From positions 124,001 through 188,000 of the forward strand of contig NZ_JBLWVT010000008.1 in NCBI RefSeq assembly GCF_048268305.1: a DNA stretch of 64,000 nucleotides. Direction: 5' to 3'. Origin of the DNA: Pseudodonghicola sp048268305 (GTDB lineage: Bacteria; Pseudomonadota; Alphaproteobacteria; Rhodobacterales; Rhodobacteraceae). How positions within the stretch are numbered: position 1 is the stretch's first letter; each line of letters begins with the position of its first letter. The notes under the pieces are model-generated. The model searched no databases. It saw nothing but the letters and a program-made list of their open reading frames with translations, and was not told where the DNA came from. Positions 16,878 through 25,469 of this stretch are shown in pieces. The translations under genes were made by a program, and so were the position numbers.

Positions 16878-17927
16878 ATGGCCCCCGCCCCCTCTGAAAA
16901 AGCCCTGATCCCCTTTGTCAGCGTCGAAAACATGATGCGCCTGGTGCATCATGTCGGCATCGAGCCCTTGCTGAAGGAACTGGCCGACGCCATCGAGACC
17001 GACTTTCGCCGCTGGGAGGTCTTCGACAAGACCCCGCGCATCGCATCGCATTCGCGCGAGGGGGTGATTGAACTGATGCCGACCTCGGATGGAGAGGTCT
17101 ACGGCTTCAAATACGTCAACGGCCACCCCAAGAACACCGCCGGGGGGTTGCAGACGGTCACCGCCTTCGGCCTTCTGGCCGAGGTTGCAACCGGCTATCC
17201 CGTGCTGTTGACCGAGATGACCCTGCTGACCGCGCTCAGAACGGCGGCGACCTCGGCCATGGCGGCGCGGCATCTGGCGCCGAAGGGCGCGCGCACGATG
17301 GCGATGATCGGCAATGGCGCCCAGGCGGAATTCCAGGCGCTGGCGATGAGGGCGGTGCTGGGGATCGACCGGCTGCAGCTTTACGACATCAACCCGCGGG
17401 CGACCGAAAAGGCGGTGCGCAACCTGGCCGGCCTGGGGGTGACGGTGATCCCCTGCCCCAGCACCGAGGCGGCGATCGAGGGGGCCCAGATCATCACCAC
17501 CTGCACCGCCGACAAGCAATTCGCCACCATCCTGACCGACAACATGGTCGGCGCCGGGGTGCATATCAACGCGATCGGCGGCGATTGCCCCGGCAAGACC
17601 GAATTGCACCGTGACATCCTGCTGCGGTCGGAGATTTTCGTGGAATACCCGCCACAGACCCGAATCGAGGGCGAAATACAGCAGCTGGACGACGACCACC
17701 CGGTGACCGAGCTGTGGCGGGTGATCACCGGCGCCGCCCTCGGGCGCCGCGATGACCGGCAGATCACCCTGTTCGACAGCGTCGGCTTTGCGATCGAGGA
17801 TTTCTCGGCCCTGCGCTATATCCGCGACCGGCTGGCGGGCACGAGCTTCTATCAGGAGATCGACCTCATCGCCGACCCCGACGATGCCCGCGATCTCTTT
17901 GGCATGCTGCAGCGGGCGGCGAGCTGA
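16878..17927 (+). CDS. Ornithine cyclodeaminase
   Basis: NAD-dependent enzyme of the OCD/mu-crystallin family that converts ornithine to proline with release of ammonia, the end of an arginine breakdown route. The 349-aa length and motifs EVATGYPVLLTEMTLLTALRTAATSAMAA and the Rossmann glycine motif MIGNGAQAEFQALAM match ornithine cyclodeaminases of this type; the conserved NAIGGDCPGKTEL contains the catalytic aspartate region. The alanine-dehydrogenase-like branch of the family is usually shorter. It is followed without a gap by a remnant of a CtlX-like guanidino hydrolase, which points to former joint use in arginine/citrulline catabolism. Confidence 0.9.
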   Translation: MAPAPSEKALIPFVSVENMMRLVHHVGIEPLLKELADAIETDFRRWEVFDKTPRIASHSREGVIELMPTSDGEVYGFKYVNGHPKNTAGGLQTVTAFGLLAEVATGYPVLLTEMTLLTALRTAATSAMAARHLAPKGARTMAMIGNGAQAEFQALAMRAVLGIDRLQLYDINPRATEKAVRNLAGLGVTVIPCPSTEAAIEGAQIITTCTADKQFATILTDNMVGAGVHINAIGGDCPGKTELHRDILLRSEIFVEYPPQTRIEGEIQQLDDDHPVTELWRVITGAALGRRDDRQITLFDSVGFAIEDFSALRYIRDRLAGTSFYQEIDLIADPDDARDLFGMLQRAAS

Positions 17928-18121
17928 GCGATGCAGAACGGCACCGGGACGTGGTGGCGCGACTCGAACACTCGGGGCGCGGGGTGATCACGCTCGACCC
18001 CGACCAGATCGCGGCGATTTCCGAAACCGCGACGCCGGTGCCCCTGTCGATCCCCAGCATCGAACATGCCGGCGGATCGGTGCGCTGCACCCTGGCCGGG
18101 ATCCATCTGACGCCGCGTTGA
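17918..18121 (+). pseudogene. C-terminal remnant of a CtlX-like (arginine deiminase-related) hydrolase
   Basis: In the frame ending at the TGA of 18119-18121 the last 65 or so codons read ELSDAERHRDVVARLEHSGR, then GVITLDPDQIAAISET and finally IPSIEHAGGSVRCTLAGIHL. The terminal IP-IE--GGSVRC-LA--HL pattern, with its cysteine, is how CtlX/amidinotransferase-type proteins of about 300 aa end. The rest of such a protein is absent: upstream this frame simply runs into the 3' end of the ornithine cyclodeaminase gene, and no good start is present. I read this as a deletion that removed about three quarters of a downstream gene. An alternative is a small expressed protein from a GTG codon (17954), which I consider unlikely. 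Confidence 0.6.
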
Positions 18122-18127
18122 ACGGCC

Positions 18128-19075
18128 TCAAGCGGTGGGAACGTCCTGTTCCCCGCCCGCCTCCAGCATCTGCAGGCAGATCGACAGAAAGCATTTGACC
18201 GCCGGCGAGTGCGGCAGGTCGCGCGACCAGAGCAGCCCCTGCGGATTGCCCCCCAACCAGACCGATCGGGGGATGATGCCGACCAGCCCCATGCGCAGCC
18301 AAGCCTCGGCCAATTCGCGGGGGGCCGGGCCGATCAGCTGCATCTTGTCGAAGGTCAGCGGAACCGACAGCAACGAGCTGCTTTCAAGAACGTTGACCGG
18401 GGGCGGCACCTGCTGCTCCGCCCAGAGCGTCTCGAAACCCGACCGCATCGCATGGCTATGGGGCGGCAACGCCCAAGCGTAGCTGGTCAGCGTCGCCCAA
18501 TCGGGATCCGCCAGGGCCAGCGCCGGGTGATCCCTGCTCGCCACCAGCACGGTTTCCGAGTCGAACAGCTTTACCCCGTCGATGTCGTCGACCCGGGTGA
18601 CGTGCTGGAAATCACCGAAGGCCAGTTCGATCCGCCCGTCGCGCAGATGCGGCAGGATGTCGACGGGCTCAAGGTCCTGCATGCGGATCAGGATCCGCGG
18701 CTGCCCCCCCTTCAACCGTTCCGAAGCCCTGGCGATGAAGCCCTTGGCCTGATGCGTCGAGGTTCCGATGGTGACAGAGCCGGTGCTGCCCTGGGACAGC
18801 AGGGTCAGCTCTGCCTCAAGCTCCTCCAGTTCGGTCAGGACCAGCCGACCGAAGCGCACCAAGCGTTCCCCCGCCTCGGTGATCACCGGATGGCGGCCAT
18901 TGCGGTGGAACAGCTCGGTTCCCAGGATGTCGCTGGCCTCAGCCAGGCTTTTCGATATCGCGGGGGAGGAAACACACAGCTCCCGCGCGGCGGCGGCAAC
19001 ACTGCCCCGCTCGTGAACCGCGAGAACCGCGCGTAAATGTCTGAATTTTATCCGGGTTTCGAGCTTCAAAGCCAT
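18128..19075 (-). CDS. LysR-family transcriptional regulator
   Basis: Regulator of 315 aa with an N-terminal winged helix (RIKFRHLRAVLAVHERGSVAAAARELCVSSPAISKSLAEAS, residues 8-48) and a periplasmic-binding-like effector domain from about 95 (GSVTIGTSTHQAKGFI). It diverges from the MHS-family symporter and amidohydrolase genes, so it probably activates them in the presence of their substrate. The 121-bp shared region contains two inverted repeats. Its 3' end comes within seven bases of the CtlX-like remnant on the other strand, so the deletion there stopped just short of this gene. Confidence 0.92.
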   Translation of the reverse strand: MALKLETRIKFRHLRAVLAVHERGSVAAAARELCVSSPAISKSLAEASDILGTELFHRNGRHPVITEAGERLVRFGRLVLTELEELEAELTLLSQGSTGSVTIGTSTHQAKGFIARASERLKGGQPRILIRMQDLEPVDILPHLRDGRIELAFGDFQHVTRVDDIDGVKLFDSETVLVASRDHPALALADPDWATLTSYAWALPPHSHAMRSGFETLWAEQQVPPPVNVLESSSLLSVPLTFDKMQLIGPAPRELAEAWLRMGLVGIIPRSVWLGGNPQGLLWSRDLPHSPAVKCFLSICLQMLEAGGEQDVPTA

Positions 19076-19097
19076 TCTTTATGCACCTCTCAACCCG

Positions 19098-19134
19098 TAA
19101 CCAATAGGTTAATTTTAGTGAACTTTATTTCACT
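19098..19134. promoter_or_regulatory. Two adjacent inverted repeats upstream of the MHS symporter gene
   Basis: TAACC / GGTTA with a four-base spacer (19098-19111) and AGTGAA / TTCACT with a six-base spacer (19117-19134) lie in the AT-rich gap between the divergent LysR gene and its presumed target. Paired dyads of this sort fit the recognition and activation sites used by LysR proteins. Confidence 0.5.
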
Positions 19135-19196
19135 TTTTTTCAGGGTCTTCTTGCACGATAGTCCGCCGAAATCCATGAAAAAACAGGGGGTTCAGC

Positions 19197-20519
19197 GTGA
19201 ACAGCAGTGCTTTGGAGTCACGAGCGGATGATTTCGCGGCCAAGGTCGCTCCGACCAGCCAGAAGAAGGTGCCGCGCAAGGCGATCATCGGCACGGTGCT
19301 GGGCAACTGGCTCGAATTCTTCGACTTCATCGTCTATTCGATCTTCGCCGTGACCATCGGCAAGGAATTCTTCCCGGCCGACGACCCCAATATCCAGATC
19401 CTGCTGTCGCTGGCCACCTTCGGGGTCGGCTTTCTGGCCCGCCCGCTGGGCAGCGTCATGATCGGCGCCTATGCCGACCGCGCCGGGCGCAAGGCCGCGC
19501 TGACCATGACCATCAGCTTCATGGCGCTGGGAACCGCGATCATGGCGCTGACGCCCTCCTATACGCAGATCGGCCTGGCCGCACCGGTGCTGCTGGTCTG
19601 TGCCCGGCTGCTGCAGGGGTTTTCGGCCGGTGGCGAGATGGGCGCCGCCACCTCCTTCCTGATCGAGAGCGCGCCGCACGGCAAACGCGGCCTGATGGGC
19701 AGCTGGCAATTGGCGAGCCAGGGGCTTGCCATCGCCACCGGTGCCGCCATCGGTTTCGTGCTGACCCTGTCGCTGTCGCCCGAGGCGATGCAAAGCTGGG
19801 GCTGGCGGGTTCCCTTCGCGCTTGGGATGCTGATCGCGCCTGTCGGCATGTACATCCGCCGCCACATGGACGAAACCATCGAGGTCGCGGAACACAACAG
19901 CATGGGGGCGGTTCTGACCACCCTCTTCCGTGATCACGGCAAGCTGATGATCATCTGCATGCTGACGGTCAGCGGCGGCACCATCACCAACTATGTCCTG
20001 AACAGCTATATGGTGACCTATGCGATCCAGACGCTGCAGATGCCGATGGCCACGGCGGTTCTGGCCGCGTTGATCGCCGGCGTGGTGACCTTCTTGGGGT
20101 CGCTCATCGGTGGCGCGCTGTCGGATCGTTTCGGACGCCGCGCTCTGGTGATCTGGCCGCGCCTGCTGCTTCTGGTGCTGATCTATCCCGGGCTTGCCTA
20201 TGTGGTCGGGCACAAGACGCTGCCGGCGCTGCTGACGGTCGTCGGCGTGCTGTCGACCCTGCAGGCGATCAGCGCCGCCCCCGGTCTGGTTCTGCTGCCC
20301 GAATGCTTCCCGCGCAAGGTCCGCGCCGCAGCCTTGTCGATCACCTATGCGATGGCGACAACGATCTTCGGCAGCACCGCGGCCCTGTTCTCCTCCTGGC
20401 TGGTCACCACCACCGGCGATCCGCTTTCGCTCGCCTGGTTCCTGATTGCCGCCAATGTGATCGGAACCCTCGCCCTCTGGCCGCTGAAACCGCCCAGCGC
20501 CCAGCAGATCCTGGAATGA
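19197..20519 (+). CDS. MFS transporter, metabolite:H+ symporter (MHS) family
   Basis: Inner-membrane proton symporter of 440 aa with 12 predicted helices. The opening GNWLEFFDFIVYSIFAVTIG and the loop 2-3 signature GAYADRAGRKAALTMTI are typical of the MHS branch (shikimate, alpha-ketoglutarate, aromatic acid permeases), and the second half repeats the loop as GGALSDRFGRRALVIWP. The start is GTG, chosen because AGGGGG lies about eight bases upstream. It is followed after 52 bp by an amidohydrolase, so the likely substrate is an N-acyl amino acid or a related carboxylate taken up and then hydrolysed. Confidence 0.9.
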   Translation: MNSSALESRADDFAAKVAPTSQKKVPRKAIIGTVLGNWLEFFDFIVYSIFAVTIGKEFFPADDPNIQILLSLATFGVGFLARPLGSVMIGAYADRAGRKAALTMTISFMALGTAIMALTPSYTQIGLAAPVLLVCARLLQGFSAGGEMGAATSFLIESAPHGKRGLMGSWQLASQGLAIATGAAIGFVLTLSLSPEAMQSWGWRVPFALGMLIAPVGMYIRRHMDETIEVAEHNSMGAVLTTLFRDHGKLMIICMLTVSGGTITNYVLNSYMVTYAIQTLQMPMATAVLAALIAGVVTFLGSLIGGALSDRFGRRALVIWPRLLLLVLIYPGLAYVVGHKTLPALLTVVGVLSTLQAISAAPGLVLLPECFPRKVRAAALSITYAMATTIFGSTAALFSSWLVTTTGDPLSLAWFLIAANVIGTLALWPLKPPSAQQILE

Positions 20520-20571
20520 TCGCCCGACACGGCCGACACGGATTACAACTCAGCTAACAGGTGACACGACA

Positions 20572-21732
20572 ATGCCCATATTGAACCGCGCCGCAGAGCT
20601 CAAAGACGAGGTCGCCGGCTGGCGACAGACCATCCACATGACCCCCGAGCTGCTGTTCGACGTCGAGGGAACCGCCGCGCTGGTGGTCGAAAGGCTCAGG
20701 GACTTCGGCGTTGACGAGATCGTCACCGGCCTGGGCCGCACCGGCGTGGTCGCGATCATCAACGGCACCGGCGAAGGGCCGACCATCGGGTTGCGCGCCG
20801 ACATGGACGCGCTGCCGATCACCGAGCAGACCGGCAGGCCCTATGCCTCGAAAGTGCCGGGCAAGATGCATGCCTGCGGCCACGACGGCCACACCGCCAT
20901 GCTGCTGGGCGCGGCCAAACACCTGGCCGAGACCCGCAACTTTGCCGGCCGGGTCGCGTTGATCTTCCAACCGGCCGAGGAAGGCGGCGGCGGCGGCAAG
21001 GTCATGGTCGAGGACGGGTTGATGGACCGCTTCGACATCAGCGAAGTCTATGGCATGCACAACTATCCCGGCCTGCCGATTGGCGCCTTCGCCATCCGCA
21101 AGGGCCCGATGATGGCCTCGGCCGATCAGTTCGAGATCACCATCCAGGGGCTGGGCGGTCACGCCGCCACGCCGCACCGCTGCATCGACCCGGTGGTGAT
21201 CGGCGGTCAGATCATCGGCGCGCTGCAGACCATCGCCTCGCGCGTCGTCGATCCGCTGGATCCGATTGTGATCACCATCGGTGAACTTCGCGCCGGCACC
21301 GCCCATAACATCATTCCCGAAACCGCGATGATGCGCGGCACCGTCCGGACGCTGAAACCGGAAACCCGCGATCTGGCCGAAGCCAAGATCAAGCAGATCG
21401 CCGAGGGGATCGCGGTGGCCAACGGCGGCTCTGCGGTGGTGGATTACCACCGCATGTACCCGGTCACCCGGAACCACGACGCCGAAACCGACCATGCGAT
21501 CGCCGCCGCGCAATCGGTCTCGGGCGAGGCTGCGGTGATCACCGAGCTGCCGCCGACCATGGGGGGCGAGGATTTCTCCTTCATGCTGGAGGCCCGCCCC
21601 GGCGCCTTCATCGCCATCGGCAATGGCGACAGCGCCACGCTGCACCACCCGGCCTATGACTTCGATGACGAGGCGATTCCCTTCGGCCTGTCCTACTGGG
21701 TCAAACTGGTCGAAAGCCGGCTGCCCCGCTGA
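20572..21732 (+). CDS. M20-family amidohydrolase, hippurate hydrolase-like
   Basis: Cytoplasmic metal-dependent hydrolase that releases an amino acid from an N-acyl conjugate. The 386-aa sequence carries the full M20D set: RADMDALPITEQTG, HACGHDGHTAMLLGAA (metal ligands C/H), FQPAEEGGGGGKVM (general base and ligand Glu), MHNYPGLPIG, and GLGGHAATPHRCIDPV in the dimerisation domain. The C-terminal ligand histidine is in LHHPAYDFDDEAIP. AGGTGA precedes the ATG. It forms a transport-plus-hydrolysis pair with the MHS symporter. It lacks features I would expect of allantoate amidohydrolase, so it probably does not fill that gap in the ureide route. Confidence 0.92.
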   Translation: MPILNRAAELKDEVAGWRQTIHMTPELLFDVEGTAALVVERLRDFGVDEIVTGLGRTGVVAIINGTGEGPTIGLRADMDALPITEQTGRPYASKVPGKMHACGHDGHTAMLLGAAKHLAETRNFAGRVALIFQPAEEGGGGGKVMVEDGLMDRFDISEVYGMHNYPGLPIGAFAIRKGPMMASADQFEITIQGLGGHAATPHRCIDPVVIGGQIIGALQTIASRVVDPLDPIVITIGELRAGTAHNIIPETAMMRGTVRTLKPETRDLAEAKIKQIAEGIAVANGGSAVVDYHRMYPVTRNHDAETDHAIAAAQSVSGEAAVITELPPTMGGEDFSFMLEARPGAFIAIGNGDSATLHHPAYDFDDEAIPFGLSYWVKLVESRLPR

Positions 21733-21813
21733 CCCTGCGCCGCACATCCGCCGTCGCCTTCCGGGGCGGCGGCTCTGGTCCGGGCCTCGGGGAAGACGTG
21801 CCCGGCTGACGGT

Positions 21814-22671
21814 TCAGTCGTCCTGCTCCTCTGCCAACAGCGCCGCCAGCCCGGCCCGATAATCCGGATAGATCAGCGTCACCCCCAGCTCGCGCTTGAT
21901 GCGGTCGTTCCGCACCCGCTTGCTTTCGGCATAGAAACTGCGTGCCATCGGCGTCATCTCGGCGGTCGCGAAATCCTCGGCCGGCGGCAAGGGCAGGCCC
22001 AACAGCTCTGCCGCATGGGCGATCACCGCCTCGGGCGGGGCCGGATCGTCATCGCAGACGTTATAGATCGCCCCCGGATTCGGCCGCGCGATCGAGGCGG
22101 CCAGTACCTGGGCGATATCCTCCGCATGGACGCGCGAAAACACCTGGCCCGGCTTGACGATCCGCCGCGCGGTGCCGGCGCGGACCTTGGCGAAGGGCCC
22201 CCGCCCCGGCCCGTAGATGCCGGCCAGACGGAAGATATGCAGCGGCAGACCAGGGATCGCCGCCCAGGCAGCCTCTGCCCTCTGCCGCTGCCGCCCCCGC
22301 TCGGTCGATGGCATCAGCGGCGTGCCCTCATCCACCCAGCCCCCCTGATGATCGCCGTAAACCCCGGTGGTCGAGAGATATCCGACCCAGTCAAAGCGCG
22401 AGGCCTGCGCGGCGATTTGCGCCCCCAGCGCTGCCAGGACCGGCTCCCCCTCGGGCCCCGGGGCCACCGAGATCAGCAGATGGCTCGCCTCGGCCAGCGC
22501 CGGCAGCGGGCCGTACCCCGGCCAGATCAGCGGCTCGATCCCCTCGGCGGCCAGGACTCGCGCCTTCTCCGCGCTGCGGGTGGTGCCGATCACCCGCCAC
22601 CCCTCGGGCAACAGGCGTCGCGCCAGCGCCTGCGCCGAATAGCCCGTTCCAATGCACAGAAGTGTTCTCAT
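21814..22671 (-). CDS. SDR/NAD-dependent epimerase-dehydratase family protein (YeeZ-like)
   Basis: Atypical short-chain dehydrogenase with an N-terminal Rossmann motif (LLCIGTGYSAQALARRL). The preferred start is the second of two tandem ATG codons (22671), which has AAAGGGGG at workable spacing; 285 aa result. Further features are GYLSTTGVYGDHQGGWVDE, close to an active-site S/T-Y region, RLAGIYGPGRGPF and YNVCDDDPAPPEAVIAHAAELLG, which recur in YeeZ-type proteins. The canonical YxxxK is not obvious, as usual in this branch. Substrate unknown. It is monocistronic; a copy of the intergenic repeat lies upstream at 22809. Confidence 0.85.
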   Translation of the reverse strand: MRTLLCIGTGYSAQALARRLLPEGWRVIGTTRSAEKARVLAAEGIEPLIWPGYGPLPALAEASHLLISVAPGPEGEPVLAALGAQIAAQASRFDWVGYLSTTGVYGDHQGGWVDEGTPLMPSTERGRQRQRAEAAWAAIPGLPLHIFRLAGIYGPGRGPFAKVRAGTARRIVKPGQVFSRVHAEDIAQVLAASIARPNPGAIYNVCDDDPAPPEAVIAHAAELLGLPLPPAEDFATAEMTPMARSFYAESKRVRNDRIKRELGVTLIYPDYRAGLAALLAEEQDD

Positions 22672-22808
22672 CATCCCCCTTTGATGCGCAACCGTCCGCC
22701 GAGGCGCAAGCCTTGCGTGCTCAGCGTCTTCAGGTCCGCGCCCCGCATGACGCACCCGACCAGAGACATCGGGGCCCCACCCGCGGAAAATCGCGCGTTG
22801 CGCGCGCG

Positions 22809-22844
22809 ATGCCTCCGGCGGGGATATTTAAAGCTAGAAAAAGG
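22809..22844 (+). repeat. Short intergenic repeat, copy A
   Basis: A 36-base unit beginning ATGCCTCCGGCGGGGATATT and ending AGCTAGAAAAAGG. It matches copy B (23002-23037, opposite strand) with a single difference and copy C (32683) over its right two thirds. It lies upstream of the SDR gene in a stretch with no gene of its own. Confidence 0.8.
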
Positions 22845-22946
22845 CGCCAGCGGCGCACTCTGATTTTAACCCAGCATTAATCATAGCGGCGCAGGCTCAA
22901 ATCTGCGGTACAGGCGGGGACGCCGATGACCGCGCTAGGAAAAGGC

Positions 22947-23554
22947 CTATCGGCTTTTCGACGGGGCGTCGCCAAGAGGCGCGCCTCGTCTTTTCATCCA
23001 GCCTTTTTCTAGCTGTAAATATCCCCGCCGGAGGCATGAAAGATATGTCCTGCCCTCGGATCGCCTTGGCCGGGTCAGTATTTCATCCACGCGCTTGTGG
23101 GGGCAATCGTCATCAAATTCCCCCGGATCAGGCTCTAGATCTCCCGGCTCGGCACCCAGGCAATAGCCATCGGGGCAGAGGATATAGGCCTCGTGCAGGC
23201 CGTGGGGCTTGTCGGTGGGCGGCTGCAGCAGCGTGGCGCCGAAGGCCCCGGCGCGGGTCGCGGCCTGGTCGGGGTCGCTGTCGTAAAGGCGGATCTCGAT
23301 GCCGGCGCCGCGCGGCGGGGTCTCCGGCAGCAGCCCCAGCAGCGGATTGGAATGATAGATGTGATCCGCGTGCAGTTGAAACCGCTGATCGCCATAGGTG
23401 ACGATGGCGAAATCGGCGCTGACGCGATGACATGTCAGGCCGAAAACAGTCTCTAGAAAGGCCACTTCCGCCGCCACATCGCGGAGGAGCAGGTTCAGCC
23501 CGATACCGCGCAGGGATCGTCCGAAGGCCGCGGGGATGCGGTTTCGTAATCCAT
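22947..23554 (-). pseudogene. VOC (glyoxalase/bleomycin resistance) superfamily protein, probable frameshift near the start
   Basis: From GIGLNLLLRDVAAEVAFLET onwards the minus strand encodes one VOC module (RVSADFAIVTYGDQRFQLHA; HSNPLLGLLPETPPRGAGIE; LHEAYILCPDGYCLGAEPGD). That frame has no ATG, GTG or TTG before its first beta strand. A fitting start, ATGGATTACGAAACC at 23554, lies upstream in another frame, which stops after 19 codons. Adding one base to the C4 tract at 23532-23535 would join them (MDYETASPAAFGRSLRG). So either the gene has a one-base deletion or the assembly has a homopolymer error. The 3' end reads through copy B of the repeat, adding a tail ending DAPSKSR. Function unknown. 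It diverges from adenine deaminase. Confidence 0.6.
23002..23037 (-). repeat. Short intergenic repeat, copy B
   Basis: Same 36-base unit as copy A on the opposite strand, with TTTACAG instead of TTTAAAG. A and B form a 36-base inverted pair about 160 bases apart. This copy is translated as the C-terminal part of the VOC frame (CLRRGYLQLEKG). Confidence 0.8.
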
Positions 23555-23660
23555 GCCGCAGATTTTCCTGTCTGCGGCAGGCGCGCAAGCAGGGATGAAG
23601 CTTTCGCAACAGGTGACGCCGGGGCTTGCGCCCGCCCACGACTTGGCAACAAACTGGGCC

Positions 23661-25469
23661 ATGGAACAGAAAGCTTTTCCCGCCTGGCCCGATGTGGCCG
23701 CCCGCCTGATCGCGGTCGCCACCGGCCGCGAGGCCGCCGATCTGGTGATCAAGGGCGGCGCCTGGGTCAATGTCCACAGCCGCGAAGTGCTGCCCGGCCA
23801 TGACATCGCCATCGCCGCCGGCCGCATCGCCTGCGTGGTGCCCGACGCCTCCTATTGCACCGGCCCCGAGACCGACATTGTCGAGGCCAGGGGGCGCTAT
23901 ATGATCCCCGGTCTCTGCGACGGGCATATGCATATCGAAAGCGGTATGCTGACGCCGGCGGAATTCGCCCGCGCGGTGATCCCGCATGGCACCACCACCA
24001 TGTTCACCGATCCGCATGAGATCGCCAATGTGCTGGGGCTGAGGGGCGTGCGGATGATGCATGACGAGGCGCTGATGCAGCCCATCAACATCTTCACCCA
24101 GATGCCCAGCTGCGCGCCCAGCGCGCCGGGGCTGGAGACCACCGGATACGAGATTTCGGCCGAGGATGTGGCCGAGGCGATGGTCTGGCCCGGCATCATC
24201 GGGTTGGGGGAGATGATGAATTTCCCCGGCGTGGCGGCGGCCGACCCCAAGATGCTGGCGGAAATCGCCGCAACCCAGCGTGCCGGCAAGACGGTGGGCG
24301 GCCATTATGCGTCGCCTGATTTAGGGCCTGATTTCGCCGGCTATGTCGCCGGCGGCCCCGCCGATGATCACGAAGGCACCTGCGAGACTGACGCCATCGC
24401 GCGGGTTCGGCAGGGCATGCGGTCGATGATGCGGCTGGGCTCCGCCTGGTACGATGTCGAAACCCAGATCACCGCAGTGACCGAAAAGGGGCTCGACCCG
24501 CGCAACTTCATTCTGTGCACCGACGATTGCCATTCCGGCACGCTGGTGCACGACGGCCATATGAACCGGGTGGTGCGCCATGCGATCGCCTGTGGCTGCG
24601 ACCCGCTGGTGGCGCTGCAGATGGCGACGATCAACACCGCCACCCATTTCGGGCTGGAGCGCGAACTGGGCTCGCTGACGCCGGGACGGCGGGCGGATGT
24701 GATCCTGACCTCGGATCTGACCACATTGCCGATCGAGCAGGTCTTTGCCCGTGGTCGGCTGGTGGCGGAAAACGGTGTCTGTCTGGTCGATTGCCCGCAT
24801 TACGACTGGCCCGACAGCGCGCGCAACACGGTGCATCTGGGCCATGAGCTGAGCCCCGGGGATTTCGAGATCGCCGCGCCCGAAGGCGCCAATGCGGTGC
24901 GCGCCAATGTCATCGGCGTGATCGAGAACCAGGCCCCGACCAAGGCGCTGAAGGCCGATCTGCCGGTGCGCGACGGGCTTGTCGAGACCGCCGAGCAGGG
25001 GGATATCTGCCAGATCGCCCTGGTTGAGCGGCACCGGGCGACCGGCGTGGTAACCAATGCCTTCGTCTCGGGCTTCGGCTATACCGGCCGGATGGCGATG
25101 GCCTCGACCGTGGCGCATGACAGCCACCACATGATCGTGGTGGGCACTGACCGCGACCAGATGGCGCAGGCTGCCAACCGGCTGGCCGAGGTCGGCGGCG
25201 GCATCACCCTGTTCCGCGAGGGCGAGGAGCTGGCGCTGGTCGAACTGCCGATCGCCGGGCTGATGTCGAACGCGCCGGCGGCCGAGGTCGCCGAAAAGAC
25301 CGCCGTTCTGATGCAGGCGATGCGGGATTGCGGCTGCAGCCTCAACAACGCCTATATGCAGCATTCGCTGCTGGCGCTGGTGGTCATCCCCGAGCTTCGC
25401 ATCTCGGACCTGGGGCTGATCGACGTCCGCACCTTCCAGAAAATTCCGCTTTTCGAACCGCTGTCATGA
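23661..25469 (+). CDS. ade: Adenine deaminase
   Basis: Converts adenine to hypoxanthine and ammonia; metal-dependent amidohydrolase of the bacterial Ade type (not the adenosine deaminase type). I place the start at the ATG of 23661 (MEQKAFPAWPDVAARLIAVA), since the frame upstream is non-conserved and antisense to the VOC gene; this gives 602 aa. Visible motifs are GLCDGHMHIESGMLTPAEFA with the HxHxE-type metal site (about 80-99), TDPHEIANVLG, GHYASPDLG, and CTDDCHSGTLVHDGHMN in the second half. The C-terminal domain includes GFGYTGRMAMASTVAHDSHH. Its stop overlaps the start of AMP nucleosidase (ATGA), so both are made together and form a path AMP to adenine to hypoxanthine. Confidence 0.95.
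   Translation: MEQKAFPAWPDVAARLIAVATGREAADLVIKGGAWVNVHSREVLPGHDIAIAAGRIACVVPDASYCTGPETDIVEARGRYMIPGLCDGHMHIESGMLTPAEFARAVIPHGTTTMFTDPHEIANVLGLRGVRMMHDEALMQPINIFTQMPSCAPSAPGLETTGYEISAEDVAEAMVWPGIIGLGEMMNFPGVAAADPKMLAEIAATQRAGKTVGGHYASPDLGPDFAGYVAGGPADDHEGTCETDAIARVRQGMRSMMRLGSAWYDVETQITAVTEKGLDPRNFILCTDDCHSGTLVHDGHMNRVVRHAIACGCDPLVALQMATINTATHFGLERELGSLTPGRRADVILTSDLTTLPIEQVFARGRLVAENGVCLVDCPHYDWPDSARNTVHLGHELSPGDFEIAAPEGANAVRANVIGVIENQAPTKALKADLPVRDGLVETAEQGDICQIALVERHRATGVVTNAFVSGFGYTGRMAMASTVAHDSHHMIVVGTDRDQMAQAANRLAEVGGGITLFREGEELALVELPIAGLMSNAPAAEVAEKTAVLMQAMRDCGCSLNNAYMQHSLLALVVIPELRISDLGLIDVRTFQKIPLFEPLS

Noticed and set aside
20572..21732. M20 protein as allantoate amidohydrolase filling the ureide gap
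   Set aside because: The HACGHDGH and MHNYPGLPIG motifs fit the hippurate/IAA-conjugate branch (M20D), and it is paired with an MHS symporter far from the ureide genes.
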